Virus record (IMG/VR): IMGVR_UViG_3300046459_000427
Location: 1-64,000 of that record
Strand: one strand, 5' to 3'
Origin: a virus
DNA length: 64,000 nt
Below are positions 14,258 through 21,877 of the stretch, piece after piece. The first letter of the stretch is position 1. Each line of letters opens with the position of its first letter. Below the pieces are notes generated by a model. That model was not told the origin of the DNA. It saw only the letters and a list, made by a program, of their open reading frames with translations, and searched no databases. The position numbers and the translations under genes were made by a program.

Positions 14258-15357
14258 CAGGCGGCGTCCTCGGAGACTCCCGAGTACGGCTTGTCGTAGG
14301 CCGGGCGGACCCGCTTCCACAGCCGCGAGGAGACGTCCTTGCCGTCGTACAGGCCGAACAGCACGTCCTTGAACTCGGACTCCTGGGCCAGCAGCGCGAA
14401 CTCCTTGCGGGCGTCCCTGTCCCACTCCGGGCGGCGTACGCGCTTCTTGATCCACTCGTACTCGTCGACCGCGTCCGCGTAGACGCGGCTGTAGTCGCCC
14501 TCCAGCCGGTGCACCTGCTGGTGGACCCAGGTGTAGAACTCGTCCGGCACGTGGTCGATCCAGGACTCGATGCCCTGCCCGTTGGCGAGCGCGTCCCACA
14601 CCGACAGCGTGGAGACGTTCGTGAGGATCCGGTGCAGGCGCACGTACTCGTCGAACTTCCACTTCACCCGCAGATCGCTTTCGGGGAAGTGGACGACGAA
14701 GCCCTCCTCGTTCTTCTCCTGCGGTGCGGCCAGCACGTCGGCCAGCGAGGAGTAGTAGCCGACCGGTGCGTTCCACGGGCCCGGCCAGTCGTAGGGGTCC
14801 TTCGGCAGGGTCTTTCCGGTGGCGGTGTCGAGCACCGCGATCAGGACCAGGTCATCCATCGACTTGTAGTCGACGACGATCCGGTTCTCCGGGTAGACGA
14901 TCTCGAAGAGGTACGTCAGGCCGAGGATCGGCTCGAAGTTCGCGTAGCGGGTGCGCAGGACCTCGGTGGCGTGCAGCGCCTGGGGGCTGGTGAAGGAGCC
15001 GCGCGTGGCAATCGCGTGCTCCCCGGTATGAAGCCCGTACAGGATGCCCAGGCTGCCGTCCCACTTGAGGTAGGTGTCGACCGGCTTGTTCATCAGCCGG
15101 GCCTGCTCCTCGGCCGGGATCTGCGACCAGTTGAAGAACTTCTCGAACGGCCGGGAGACGACCTTCTCCGTGTGGGTGTCGATGATCAGGCCACGGGTCT
15201 TCTTGGTGACGTCGTTCCACTCGTTGTCGAACTGGGCCTTGTTCGTGTAGTTGAAGATGGCCCGGCTGCCGTCCGGGTGGGTCTGATGACGGACGTAGCC
15301 CTTGGTGATGTTGTCGAGAAGGGACTTCTCGTTCACGACGTCGTACAGGTGCACCAT
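14257..15357 (-). CDS. Rnl1-type RNA ligase
   Basis: 366 aa from ATG 15357 behind GAGGAGCGCACAC. The nucleotidyl-accepting lysine is K98 in KWDGSLG (motif I, KxDGS); TRGLIID upstream and EGFVVHFP plus VKWKF downstream fit motifs IV and V. T4 Rnl1 re-joins anticodon loops cut by host nucleases. Coupled to the downstream gene and the kinase. The LHT tag is at residues 109-111, close to the catalytic lysine but outside the motif. Confidence 0.88.
   Translation of the reverse strand: MVHLYDVVNEKSLLDNITKGYVRHQTHPDGSRAIFNYTNKAQFDNEWNDVTKKTRGLIIDTHTEKVVSRPFEKFFNWSQIPAEEQARLMNKPVDTYLKWDGSLGILYGLHTGEHAIATRGSFTSPQALHATEVLRTRYANFEPILGLTYLFEIVYPENRIVVDYKSMDDLVLIAVLDTATGKTLPKDPYDWPGPWNAPVGYYSSLADVLAAPQEKNEEGFVVHFPESDLRVKWKFDEYVRLHRILTNVSTLSVWDALANGQGIESWIDHVPDEFYTWVHQQVHRLEGDYSRVYADAVDEYEWIKKRVRRPEWDRDARKEFALLAQESEFKDVLFGLYDGKDVSSRLWKRVRPAYDKPYSGVSEDAA
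15025..15033 (-). repeat. LHT tag, copy 8 (exact)
   Basis: Leu-His-Thr in frame in the Rnl1-type ligase (YGLHTGE). Confidence 0.9.
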
Positions 15358-15386
15358 GTGTGCGCTCCTCGGTTGTGGTGGGACGG

Positions 15387-15611
15387 TCAGAGACGCTGGT
15401 CGAGGGCTGCGACCACGCGCTTGGCGAAGGTCACGTAGAACTCCTCGGGCAGGTGGTCGATGGCGAACCACTTCTTGGTCTCAAGGACGACGATGTCGAC
15501 GGCGGCCTCGCGCTTCTCGCCCTGGCGCTTGAGCCAGTCCTCGGCGGCGCTCTCGTGAGGGATGGCGAGGTGCCCGAGGTTCATGACGGGGCGGTTGTCG
15601 ATGGCGGTCAT
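15387..15611 (-). CDS. Small hypothetical protein
   Basis: 74 aa, helical (AAEDWLKRQGEKREAAVDIVVLETKKWFAIDHLP). ATG start two bases after the stop of the gene at 15614. Co-transcribed with the RNA ligase genes; function unknown. Confidence 0.6.
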   Translation of the reverse strand: MTAIDNRPVMNLGHLAIPHESAAEDWLKRQGEKREAAVDIVVLETKKWFAIDHLPEEFYVTFAKRVVAALDQRL

Positions 15612-15613
15612 GT

Positions 15614-16021
15614 TCAGCCCTTCTTCGCGGCCTTGGCGGCCTTCTTGGTCTTCTTGGCTGCGGCCTTGAGGTCCCGCTCGTCGAGGTCGCTCTCGACGTC
15701 GATCAGGGCCTCCTCCAGCTTCTCGATGAAGAGGTAGACGGCGCCCTTGAGCCGGTCGGCCTTCGCGCGGGCGTTCTCCAGGTCCTTGCGGAGCTGGTCG
15801 CGGTCCTTCTGCTTGCTGGTCTGGCCGTAGACGCCGAAGTCGAGCGTCGCGCTGCGGGAGCAGTCCTGGATCTGGAGGGTGGCGCTGAAGTCCAGGTAGT
15901 CGTCGCTGTCGTCACCGTCGTTGATCTCCGCGAGTACAGCACCGAGGCCGTGGTGGCCCTCGTTGTTCAGGAACTCCCGGATGTAGAGGCGGCGCTGCTC
16001 GTCGGTGGTCGCGGTGCTCAT
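15614..16021 (-). CDS. Hypothetical protein with basic helical tail
   Basis: 135 aa from ATG 16021 behind AGGAGCCACAAC. An acidic N-terminal half, a coiled-coil stretch (DQLRKDLENARAKADRLK) and a Lys/Ala-rich tail (KAAAKKTKKAAKAAKKG) that could bind nucleic acid. It is the first gene of the RNA-repair operon, driven by the promoter at 16081-16109. Confidence 0.6.
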   Translation of the reverse strand: MSTATTDEQRRLYIREFLNNEGHHGLGAVLAEINDGDDSDDYLDFSATLQIQDCSRSATLDFGVYGQTSKQKDRDQLRKDLENARAKADRLKGAVYLFIEKLEEALIDVESDLDERDLKAAAKKTKKAAKAAKKG

Positions 16022-16080
16022 GTTGTGGCTCCTAGCGGGTGCTTCTCCGGCGCCTGGCGGGGCGTCTTCCAATAACCAGG

Positions 16081-16109
16081 AATCTATAACGAAGAAGCCG
16101 TAATCGCAA
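16081..16109 (-). promoter_or_regulatory. Promoter of the RNA-repair operon
   Basis: TTGCGA, 17-bp spacer, TAGATT on the minus strand; the spacer contains ATTACGGCTTC, a string also seen at 43200-43220. Confidence 0.65.
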
Positions 16110-16163
16110 GGGGGTTCACCCAACCGATTTACAAGCGATTACGTGACGACCTTCACGCAGCAC

Positions 16164-16202
16164 GAAGACCCCCGCCGGGAGAGTGTCCCGATGAGGGTCT
16201 TC
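16164..16202 (-). terminator. Terminator
   Basis: GAAGACCC / GGGTCTTC stem just downstream of the stop at 16219. Confidence 0.65.
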
Positions 16203-16218
16203 GCAGGTCAGACGACCT

Positions 16219-16872
16219 CTACAGCCGACGCACGTAGTTGATGAAGTCCTGGAGCCGGTCCGTCCGAGGTTGCTCGGGGAGGATCCCGACGCGGTCGTTG
16301 AAGGTGTCGAACGCCTTCCAGAACTCCTTCTCGATCTGGTCGGCGGTCATCTCATCGAACGCCCAGTAGAACTCCGGGTCCGGCACCCTCACCGTCAGCG
16401 TGCCGTACTCCAGCAGTTGCTGGCCCTGGCGCAGCAGCCTGAAACAGTGCCTCGCGTGCTTCGCGACGCGCTTCTGTCGGCCGTCGTTGGCCAGCTCCTG
16501 CTTGATGCGCTTGATCTGCCCCATGGCGTACCCGCCGTACGCCGAGCGCACGTAGCCCTCGGACAGGAAATCCTCGCGGATGTCGAGCAACCACTCGCCC
16601 TCCCAGGACTGCTGCTCGTACTCCTCCAGGTACATCAGGTCCATGATCGTCGGGTTGCACTTCAGCGCGAGGTTTACGTACTTACCGACCTCATGCAGCG
16701 CGACGTCCGGAGCCTTCGAGACCAGCGAGTCCTGCTGCTTGGCCCCTATGCGGAAGAACTCCGGCGTCGGACGGACGAAGATGCCCAGCCGGTCGATGTC
16801 CGACCCGGGCCGGGCGAGGCCGAAGGCAGTCGAGCCCACGACCCCGCTCAGCAGAATGTTCGGTGTCGTCAT
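16219..16872 (-). CDS. RlaP-like nucleotidyltransferase
   Basis: 217 aa. The N-terminus GVVGSTAFGLARPGSDIDRLGIFV has the polymerase-beta fold signature G-S-x(n)-D-x-D, typical of the RNA-ligase-associated predicted nucleotidyltransferases (RlaP, PF10127). The remaining sequence is helical with QIKRIKQEL and HCFRLLRQGQQLL. It probably adds nucleotides to RNA ends. ATG overlaps the upstream stop (TGATG). Its position next to the kinase and ligase operon supports a repair role. Confidence 0.8.
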   Translation of the reverse strand: MTTPNILLSGVVGSTAFGLARPGSDIDRLGIFVRPTPEFFRIGAKQQDSLVSKAPDVALHEVGKYVNLALKCNPTIMDLMYLEEYEQQSWEGEWLLDIREDFLSEGYVRSAYGGYAMGQIKRIKQELANDGRQKRVAKHARHCFRLLRQGQQLLEYGTLTVRVPDPEFYWAFDEMTADQIEKEFWKAFDTFNDRVGILPEQPRTDRLQDFINYVRRL

Positions 16873-17384
16873 CAGAACCAGTAGTCCTCGGACGGGTCGT
16901 TGCGGCCGTCGGACTCGTAGGCCTCCGCCGACTCCTCGTACGTCGCCAGCGCTTCCTCCAGCGCCCGGCCCCACGTCTGTCCCTGGTCCTGCTCGACCTG
17001 AGCAACGGTGAGCAAGGCGAGCGTCTCGTTGTCGACCTTGATGTGCCCTTCCTCGACCAGTTCCTGGACCTCGGTGACGACGCTGCTGGTCGACTCCAGC
17101 CGCTCGTACGTCAGGCCCTTGTACGCCAGCACGTGGCCGACCAAGCAGGACGGCGCCTTGTCGGACGGATCGAAGTACGCACACTGAGTGCGTCCCATGT
17201 CCGTGATCGGCTGGTAGACGAAGTCCGCGCCCTTCTCCTTCACGGCGCGGCCCAGCAGTTCCTTGGCCTCGTCCAGCGTGATCTCGACGGCCGTGGGATT
17301 CGGCTTGGAGGTCTTGGCCTCCGGGGTATGAAGCGCCTCGTCGAGGGTGGGGACGTGGCCGACGATCTCGAAGATGTTGGTCAT
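16872..17384 (-). CDS. Hypothetical 170-aa protein
   Basis: ATG 17384. Contains GADFVYQPITDMGRTQCAYFD...APSCLVGHVLAYKG, which looks like a small alpha/beta domain, and an acidic helical C-terminus. The LHT tag is at codons 17-19 (DEALHTPEA). Coupled to the RlaP-like gene. No family recognised. Confidence 0.65.
   Translation of the reverse strand: MTNIFEIVGHVPTLDEALHTPEAKTSKPNPTAVEITLDEAKELLGRAVKEKGADFVYQPITDMGRTQCAYFDPSDKAPSCLVGHVLAYKGLTYERLESTSSVVTEVQELVEEGHIKVDNETLALLTVAQVEQDQGQTWGRALEEALATYEESAEAYESDGRNDPSEDYWF
17325..17333 (-). repeat. LHT tag, copy 9 (exact)
   Basis: Near the N-terminus of the gene at 16872-17384. Confidence 0.9.
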
Positions 17385-17412
17385 GGGGTGCTCTCTTTCG
17401 AGGGGTGGGGAG

Positions 17413-17556
17413 TCAGTGGCCGAGCAGGTGGAACGCGAGGTAGAAGCCTGTGGCGCTGCACAGGACGCGGAAGACGACCCGCCCAAGGGACTGGAACCAC
17501 AGATCGGACTTCGACGGCCTCGGGCACGGTGCATGGTTCTGGTCGAGGTTCTTCAC
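17413..17556 (-). CDS. 47-aa membrane-type protein
   Basis: GTG start (VKNLDQNHAPCPRPSK...), C-terminal hydrophobic helix (VVFRVLCSATGFYLAFHLLGH). The ribosome site is weak (AAAGG). It fits the gap between two genes in the same direction. Confidence 0.5.
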   Translation of the reverse strand: MKNLDQNHAPCPRPSKSDLWFQSLGRVVFRVLCSATGFYLAFHLLGH

Positions 17557-17567
17557 AGGGCGGCCTT

Positions 17568-17687
17568 TCAGGAGCAGTCGAATTCGGGGGCGTCGGTTTC
17601 CGGCTCTTCGTCCAGGGCGACGCCGTTGATGAAGATGACGTCGCCGACGTCGATGCCGACGTGCTCCAGCAGGGAACGGATACTCAC
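17568..17687 (-). CDS. 39-aa acidic protein
   Basis: VSIRSLLEHVGIDVGDVIFINGVALDEE...; GTG overlaps the upstream TGA (GTGA), with AGGAGG further up. Clearly coupled to the gene at 17684. Confidence 0.55.
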   Translation of the reverse strand: MSIRSLLEHVGIDVGDVIFINGVALDEEPETDAPEFDCS

Positions 17688-17935
17688 AGTCCCAGAACCT
17701 CCTTGAGTCGCTGACCGAACGCGTTGACGGTCTCTTCGCGCAGCCGGTCCTCGTGCATGTTGTAGTCCTCCTCGTCGCTGGCGGTGCGCTGCATCAGCAC
17801 CACGTCACCGACCGAGATGGTCGTCGTGAACTCCCGGTAGCCGGTGAAGCCACCGTCCTTCCACGACTCCTCGGTGCTCACCTTGATCAGCGGCTCGGGG
17901 ATCTCAATGGAGCCCCCGTAGGTATGAAGGGTCAC
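17684..17935 (-). CDS. Small protein starting MTLHTYGG
   Basis: 83 aa. GTG 17935 is placed by a perfect AGGAGGACAC; the longer frame to 17989 has none. The LHT tag then falls at codons 3-5, giving M-T-L-H-T-Y-G-G, almost the same as the tiny ORF MRLHTYGGPC before recA. The rest is beta-rich (EFTTTISVGDVVLMQ) with an acidic helix. Function unknown. Confidence 0.65.
   Translation of the reverse strand: MTLHTYGGSIEIPEPLIKVSTEESWKDGGFTGYREFTTTISVGDVVLMQRTASDEEDYNMHEDRLREETVNAFGQRLKEVLGL
17921..17929 (-). repeat. LHT tag, copy 10 (exact)
   Basis: Codons 3-5 of the gene at 17684-17935. Confidence 0.9.
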
Positions 17936-17985
17936 GTGTCCTCCTGGTTGGGGGTGGGGCCCGGCGTACCGAGCCCCACCGAGAT

Positions 17986-18681
17986 TCACAGAGATGCAGG
18001 GTCGAACAGGTTGCCCACCCTGGGGTCCTTGATGACCGGAGTGAGCTTGCCCCTGCTCACCCAGGTGCCGATCGTGCTCTTGTCGACGCCCAGCCGGTCG
18101 GCGACCTCTTTCGTGGTGAGCAAGTCCTCCTGCTCGGGTGTCTCATCCACCCGCCGGGCCGCCAGAACCTCCGACAGCCGGTGGAAGGTGAGCGCCGCCA
18201 GGTGGGTACCCAGCGCGATACAGATGGTCGGGGCAGCCGACGCGAGGATCACATGCCCCCACGTCGTGGCGTCCGACGCTCCGGTGACCCCACCGGCCGC
18301 AGAGCCGTGGGCCACGTTGAGCAGCAGCGAGATGCCGGTGAGAAAGACCACCGTGCCGATCGCCCACCGGTATCCGGAGGAGCCGACCAGCGCCAGCGAG
18401 GCGACGACCGCAAGGCCGTCCAGACCGTCGATGACCAGGGGGTAGTACTGCCGCACCTCGTGCAGCCCGATCGAGTCAGCGGTGTCTCGCAGAGGCACCC
18501 AGCTCACTCTCATGCCGACCAGCGACACGAACGCCAGCGCCACCAGGATCAACGTGAACCCGATGGCCAGACCGGTCGTGTGCCAGGCCGACAGGGACTG
18601 AGCGGGCCGCGAGACAGGGACTTTCTCACCCTTGCTCGTCCGCCGCTCACGCCAGCTCTCGATAACCTTGGGAATGCCCAT
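17986..18681 (-). CDS. DUF2637-like membrane protein with C-terminal HTH
   Basis: 231 aa. Four hydrophobic helices (about 33-55, 80-100, 105-125, 140-165), then a MerR/excisionase-type HTH at the C-terminus (LLTTKEVADRLGVDKSTIGTWVSRGKL). This layout is that of DUF2637/Spd-like proteins from Streptomyces conjugative plasmids and phages. The start is uncertain: ATG 18681 lacks a ribosome site, and a TTG lies 12 bases upstream. A large hairpin and the 8-codon ORF MKTIRLHT lie immediately upstream. Confidence 0.7.
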   Translation of the reverse strand: MGIPKVIESWRERRTSKGEKVPVSRPAQSLSAWHTTGLAIGFTLILVALAFVSLVGMRVSWVPLRDTADSIGLHEVRQYYPLVIDGLDGLAVVASLALVGSSGYRWAIGTVVFLTGISLLLNVAHGSAAGGVTGASDATTWGHVILASAAPTICIALGTHLAALTFHRLSEVLAARRVDETPEQEDLLTTKEVADRLGVDKSTIGTWVSRGKLTPVIKDPRVGNLFDPASL

Positions 18682-18700
18682 GGAGAGACGCAACCTCTCG

Positions 18701-18751
18701 TATGTGGGACAGGTGTCCGGCTGGGTTGCCTCCCGGCCGGACACCCACATA
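18701..18751. repeat. Hairpin between the MKTIRLHT leader and the membrane-HTH gene
   Basis: GGTGTCCGG / CCGGACACC inside TATGTGGG / CCCACATA outer arms. Placed after a tiny ORF and before a gene, like an attenuator. Confidence 0.7.
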
Positions 18752-18758
18752 CCTAGGG

Positions 18759-18785
18759 CTAGGTATGAAGCCGGATGGTCTTCAT
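18759..18785 (-). CDS. Tiny coupled ORF MKTIRLHT
   Basis: ATG AAG ACC ATC CGG CTT CAT ACC TAG: 8 codons ending in the LHT tag. The ATG overlaps the stop of the upstream gene (ATGA), so ribosomes can pass straight into it. A large hairpin follows before the next gene. This resembles a leader peptide; regulation is inferred. Confidence 0.55.
   Translation of the reverse strand: MKTIRLHT
18762..18770 (-). repeat. LHT tag, copy 11 (exact)
   Basis: Last three codons of the tiny ORF at 18759-18785. Confidence 0.9.
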
Positions 18786-19144
18786 CGACCGACCACCTCC
18801 ACGTTGACGGCGTTGCCCGAGGACGGGTGGATCGTGACGCTGCTGCTCGCGTGGATGTCCAGCCGGTGGTTCTCCGTCAGCCGCACCAGGAAGTACGTCC
18901 AGAACTTCTCGTGCTCCTGCTTGAATCGGAACTCCACCGTCGGGTTCCCCTGCTGCGGCTGCCGGTTCTCGCTGTAGGGGTCGATGACCACCGAGGCATC
19001 CTCCGGCCCCTCGTTCAGCAGGGCCCGCGCCCTGGCCAGCTCCTGCTCCAGCCGGACGATCTGCTCGCCCCTGTCCCGCAGGCCGTCCTTCACCCACTTC
19101 GGCAGACGCTCGAACCTCGGGTCCTCTTCGATCGGCGTGCTCAT
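18782..19144 (-). CDS. Hypothetical protein
   Basis: 120 aa from ATG 19144 (overlaps the upstream TGA; a GTG lies one codon earlier). Helical N-terminus (WVKDGLRDRGEQIVRLEQELARARALL) and a beta-rich C-terminus (TYFLVRLTENHRLDIHASSSVTIHP). Function unknown. Confidence 0.6.
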   Translation of the reverse strand: MSTPIEEDPRFERLPKWVKDGLRDRGEQIVRLEQELARARALLNEGPEDASVVIDPYSENRQPQQGNPTVEFRFKQEHEKFWTYFLVRLTENHRLDIHASSSVTIHPSSGNAVNVEVVGR

Positions 19145-19329
19145 CACTTCTCCAGTTCGTCGATTCGGTCCAGCACGTACGCGCTGGCGTTGCCGCTGAT
19201 GCTTCCGTGGGACATGACCTCGTGGAGCACCGCCAGCTCGTACTCGTCGAGCAGCGGCTGCGTCGCTCCCAGCCGCCGCAGGACCCGACCCGCGCGGGTC
19301 TTCGCGTCGAGAGTCCTGGTCTTGGCCAC
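19144..19329 (-). CDS. Small helical protein
   Basis: 61 aa, basic N-terminus (MAKTRTLDAKTRAGRVLRRLG). The GTG start shares a base with the TAG of the 17-codon ORF upstream (TAGTG), so its translation is coupled to that ORF. Confidence 0.6.
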   Translation of the reverse strand: MAKTRTLDAKTRAGRVLRRLGATQPLLDEYELAVLHEVMSHGSISGNASAYVLDRIDELEK

Positions 19330-19382
19330 TACCGCTGCCCGCCCTGCTCGACCGAAGCCGCGTAGGTATGAAGTCGCTTCAC
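19329..19382 (-). CDS. Tiny coupled ORF VKRLHTYAASVEQGGQR
   Basis: 17 codons with a GTG start, a good ribosome site (GGGAGGCAGCA) and a stop that overlaps the next start. The LHT tag occupies codons 4-6. The ribosome site and overlap make this a real short gene rather than chance. Confidence 0.6.
   Translation of the reverse strand: MKRLHTYAASVEQGGQR
19365..19373 (-). repeat. LHT tag, copy 12 (exact)
   Basis: Codons 4-6 of the tiny ORF at 19329-19382. Confidence 0.9.
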
Positions 19383-19460
19383 TGCTGCCTCCCTGTACTG
19401 TCGGGCCGGGCCCCGGCGGCCGTCCGCACTAGTCCTGCGGACGACCACCGGGGTTTCCTG

Positions 19461-19616
19461 CTAGCTGCGGTCGGCGCACTTCTCGCCGTTGGGGCACTCG
19501 CTCTTCGCGAAGCCGTCCCCGCACAGGCCCGGGTCGATACCGAGCCCTGCGCCCAGCTCACCGAACTCCAGCGGGCCTTCGTCGTGCACCCAGCGGTCGA
19601 CAGGGTTCTCGTACAT
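19461..19616 (-). CDS. Small acidic protein
   Basis: 51 aa (MYENPVDRWVHDEGPLEF...CPNGEKCADRS). TGATG overlap with the upstream gene. Two or three Cys at the end could form a metal site. A GC-rich hairpin region follows (19395-19455). Confidence 0.55.
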   Translation of the reverse strand: MYENPVDRWVHDEGPLEFGELGAGLGIDPGLCGDGFAKSECPNGEKCADRS

Positions 19617-20140
19617 CACTTCACCGGCCAGCGGTACGCCGACAGGACGTTCCGGGAAGAGACGCCCCAGTGCTCGTCCTCCTCGTAGCCGGGCAGCTTG
19701 CCGATCGCCTTCCGGCGCAGCGCGTCGCAGAAGCTGTGCGCCTCGGACTTCTCCCACTCGGGGTGCTCGCACGCCTGGTACTCGAAGCCGTCGATCGCCT
19801 TGAGCACCGCGACGGGGTTCGGGACGCCCGGCAGCGACTGGAAGACGTAGGGCTGCTCCCACTCCTCCTCGGCGTACCGGTGGTCGACCGAGCGCCGGTT
19901 CTCCGCCAGGAGCATCGCGCCGACGTAACCGGCGTTCTCCCGGGTCAGGTGACGCACGACCCGTCCGTACATCATGTGCGCCTCCGGCCCCCACGGCTGG
20001 CCCTTGGAGTACACCCGGTTCTGCTCCTCCACGGTCAGCTCACGAACCTGCCAGCGGAGACGGCTGAGACCGATCGAGTACGACAGCCCCGCGTTGACCA
20101 GCAGGTGGATGTGCTCGTCGTCGACCATGTAGGCACTCAC
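19616..20140 (-). CDS. Hypothetical protein of about 174 aa
   Basis: GTG 20140 behind GAGGGGTCAT gives MSAYMVDDEHIHLLVNAGL...; the frame continues four codons further. The motif HIHLLVNAGL at the start, GYVGAMLLAENRRSVDHRY and CEHPEWEKSEAHSFCDAL suggest a single folded domain, with Cys/His possibly structural. Similar small proteins are common in actinophages, but no function is known to me. Promoter at 20199-20228. Confidence 0.65.
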   Translation of the reverse strand: MSAYMVDDEHIHLLVNAGLSYSIGLSRLRWQVRELTVEEQNRVYSKGQPWGPEAHMMYGRVVRHLTRENAGYVGAMLLAENRRSVDHRYAEEEWEQPYVFQSLPGVPNPVAVLKAIDGFEYQACEHPEWEKSEAHSFCDALRRKAIGKLPGYEEDEHWGVSSRNVLSAYRWPVK

Positions 20141-20198
20141 ATGACCCCTCACACTTTCTCTACGGCTTCGTACTTACGACTTCCGAAGCAGTAAGAGG

Positions 20199-20228
20199 AA
20201 TCTATCGCTAGTTGCTACGCCTCGTCAA
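20199..20228 (-). promoter_or_regulatory. Promoter
   Basis: TTGACG, 18-bp spacer, TAGATT on the minus strand. Confidence 0.6.
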
Positions 20229-20269
20229 GCCGTATCGGCATACGACTTTCCAAGCATGAAGAAGGCCCC

Positions 20270-20294
20270 CACCCAGTCACCCGGGCAGGGGCCT
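20270..20294 (-). terminator. Terminator of the lipoprotein gene
   Basis: AGGCCCC / GGGGCCT with inner GGGTG pairing; followed by TCTTCATG on the minus strand. Confidence 0.7.
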
Positions 20295-20308
20295 CCAACA
20301 GCCAGACA

Positions 20309-20698
20309 TCAGCCGTACTGCTGCGTGCACTCCAGCTTGATCGAGGGTGCGTAGGCCGCGATGGCGTCCACCGCCGTCGTGTGCACGCCCTGGGCCAACT
20401 CACGGGCGCCCAGGTCCGCGTGCTCCTTGTAGACGTCCCACATCGGCGTCCCATCCGCCTTCACACCGAAGGCTGCGAACTGCTCCTCGGTCTCGACCCC
20501 GGACGGCTTCCCCAGGGCCGCGTTGAAGGTCAGGTCCAACGCCTTGATCACCTCGGAGAAGCACTTCGCCGCATCCCCGCTGCGCCCCTGTGACGCGCTC
20601 GCCTTCGGGCTCGCCGCAGTCTTCGAGTCGTCTCCACCACCGCACCCGACAGCCGCGAACGCCAGCACTGCGACCGCCAGGAACACTCTCTTGCTCAC
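20309..20698 (-). CDS. Lipoprotein
   Basis: 129 aa from GTG 20698 behind GGGGGGCGTA. Signal peptide with lipobox FAAVGCGGG (Cys at about 20), then a Ser/Ala linker and a helical domain with two Cys (AAKCFSEVIKAL, IKLECTQQYG) that may form a disulfide. It is anchored outside the membrane. Phage lipoproteins can exclude superinfection or act in lysis; which applies here is unknown. Confidence 0.75.
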   Translation of the reverse strand: MSKRVFLAVAVLAFAAVGCGGGDDSKTAASPKASASQGRSGDAAKCFSEVIKALDLTFNAALGKPSGVETEEQFAAFGVKADGTPMWDVYKEHADLGARELAQGVHTTAVDAIAAYAPSIKLECTQQYG

Positions 20699-20715
20699 TA
20701 CGCCCCCCATGTTGA

Positions 20716-21141
20716 TCAACCGACCAGTGACCTTACGAACTTCGTGAACGCCGACTGCGCAGCGCGCTTCGCCGACTCGACGCCGGTCGACTCTCCTCCG
20801 GCGTCTACCAAGTCGAGCGAGTAGTGACAGCTCCCGCCCCACGTATCCGCCAGGTGCACGACGGTAGCGACTGTCATCCCGTTGACTTTGCCGACCCAGC
20901 GCTCCCCCTTCGGGTACGTCTCGTCCTGCCCCCACTCGATCCGCTGCACCTTGACGGGAGGCACCTTCTTCGGCATGGACGGACCGGAGTCGATGACGAT
21001 ACGGAGGGTGCGCGGGTTGAGCAGCAGGTTCTCCACGGCCTGCTTCACCTCCGCCACGGACCCCACCGTCTGCCGACTCTCGTACGACTTCCCGCCTGCT
21101 CCGGCTTCCTCGGCGGTGTACCGAAGGACGATCTTCTCCAT
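20716..21141 (-). CDS. Hypothetical protein
   Basis: 141 aa. Beta strand plus helix at the start (KIVLRYTAEEAG...EVKQAVENLLLNPRTLRIVI), later ERWVGKVNGMTVATVVHLAD. ATG overlaps the upstream stop region (TGACATGG). Confidence 0.6.
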   Translation of the reverse strand: MEKIVLRYTAEEAGAGGKSYESRQTVGSVAEVKQAVENLLLNPRTLRIVIDSGPSMPKKVPPVKVQRIEWGQDETYPKGERWVGKVNGMTVATVVHLADTWGGSCHYSLDLVDAGGESTGVESAKRAAQSAFTKFVRSLVG

Positions 21142-21142
21142 G

Positions 21143-21877
21143 TCAGTTCCCTGCCCTCTCGCCACGTGAAATTCGAAGAATCATCCGGCTCGCATCGTCC
21201 GGGTAAAGGATCAGCGCGCCGGAGGCGTCGATCTCCAGGTCCCCGTTGTCGCGCGACGTCACGGTGAACTCGTCGTCCTGGCGGCCGTCGTCCCGAGTAA
21301 CTGGGAACTTGACCACCGACGACTGCTCCCGCGTCCGCACGGCCCCGTTGGCCTTGTCGACCCAGTCCTGGCAGACCTTACGCAGCCACTCCGGCGCCTC
21401 GCTGTACTCGCCCAGCGGGTCCACGAAGGGCAGCGGGTAGTTCCGCTTCGTGACGACCTTGCCCTCCTTGACCTTCTGGCCGAACACGTTGACCACCCCG
21501 ACCGTCCAGACCCCGTCGGCGACGCCGATCCCCAGGGTGACGCCCACCGGCCGTAGCGCGCCCCCCGGTTGATCCGGGTGCACCGTGTCCGGCGCTCCGA
21601 CCACGTCCAGGTGGAGCTGCCACATCGAGCTGTCCTGGACCGTGTAACGCACCCTCGACGGCTCTTCGATCTTCGGCTCCTCGATCTTCGGCTCTTCCAC
21701 CGGCCCCGGCCCCTTCCCCTGCATGTACCACTTCCCGTTCCGCCGGTACGCGGACCCGGCCCTCTCCATCGCGCGCAGCGTGGCCCCGTGGACATTGACC
21801 AGCTCTCCGTCCGGGCGCTTCTCCGCAGCCATGAAGGCCGTCATCCAGTGCGTCTCCTTGGACACCGTGCCAGTCAT
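21143..21877 (-). CDS. Hypothetical protein with PKIEE repeat
   Basis: 244 aa from ATG 21877 behind GGAGGGTTTGGCG. A short repeat EEPKIEEPKIEEP near residue 65 joins a small N-terminal domain (NVHGATLRAMERAGSAYRRNGKWY) to a beta-rich C-terminal domain. The end (DLEIDASGALILYPDDASRMILRI) is not recognised. Confidence 0.65.
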   Translation of the reverse strand: MTGTVSKETHWMTAFMAAEKRPDGELVNVHGATLRAMERAGSAYRRNGKWYMQGKGPGPVEEPKIEEPKIEEPSRVRYTVQDSSMWQLHLDVVGAPDTVHPDQPGGALRPVGVTLGIGVADGVWTVGVVNVFGQKVKEGKVVTKRNYPLPFVDPLGEYSEAPEWLRKVCQDWVDKANGAVRTREQSSVVKFPVTRDDGRQDDEFTVTSRDNGDLEIDASGALILYPDDASRMILRISRGERAGN

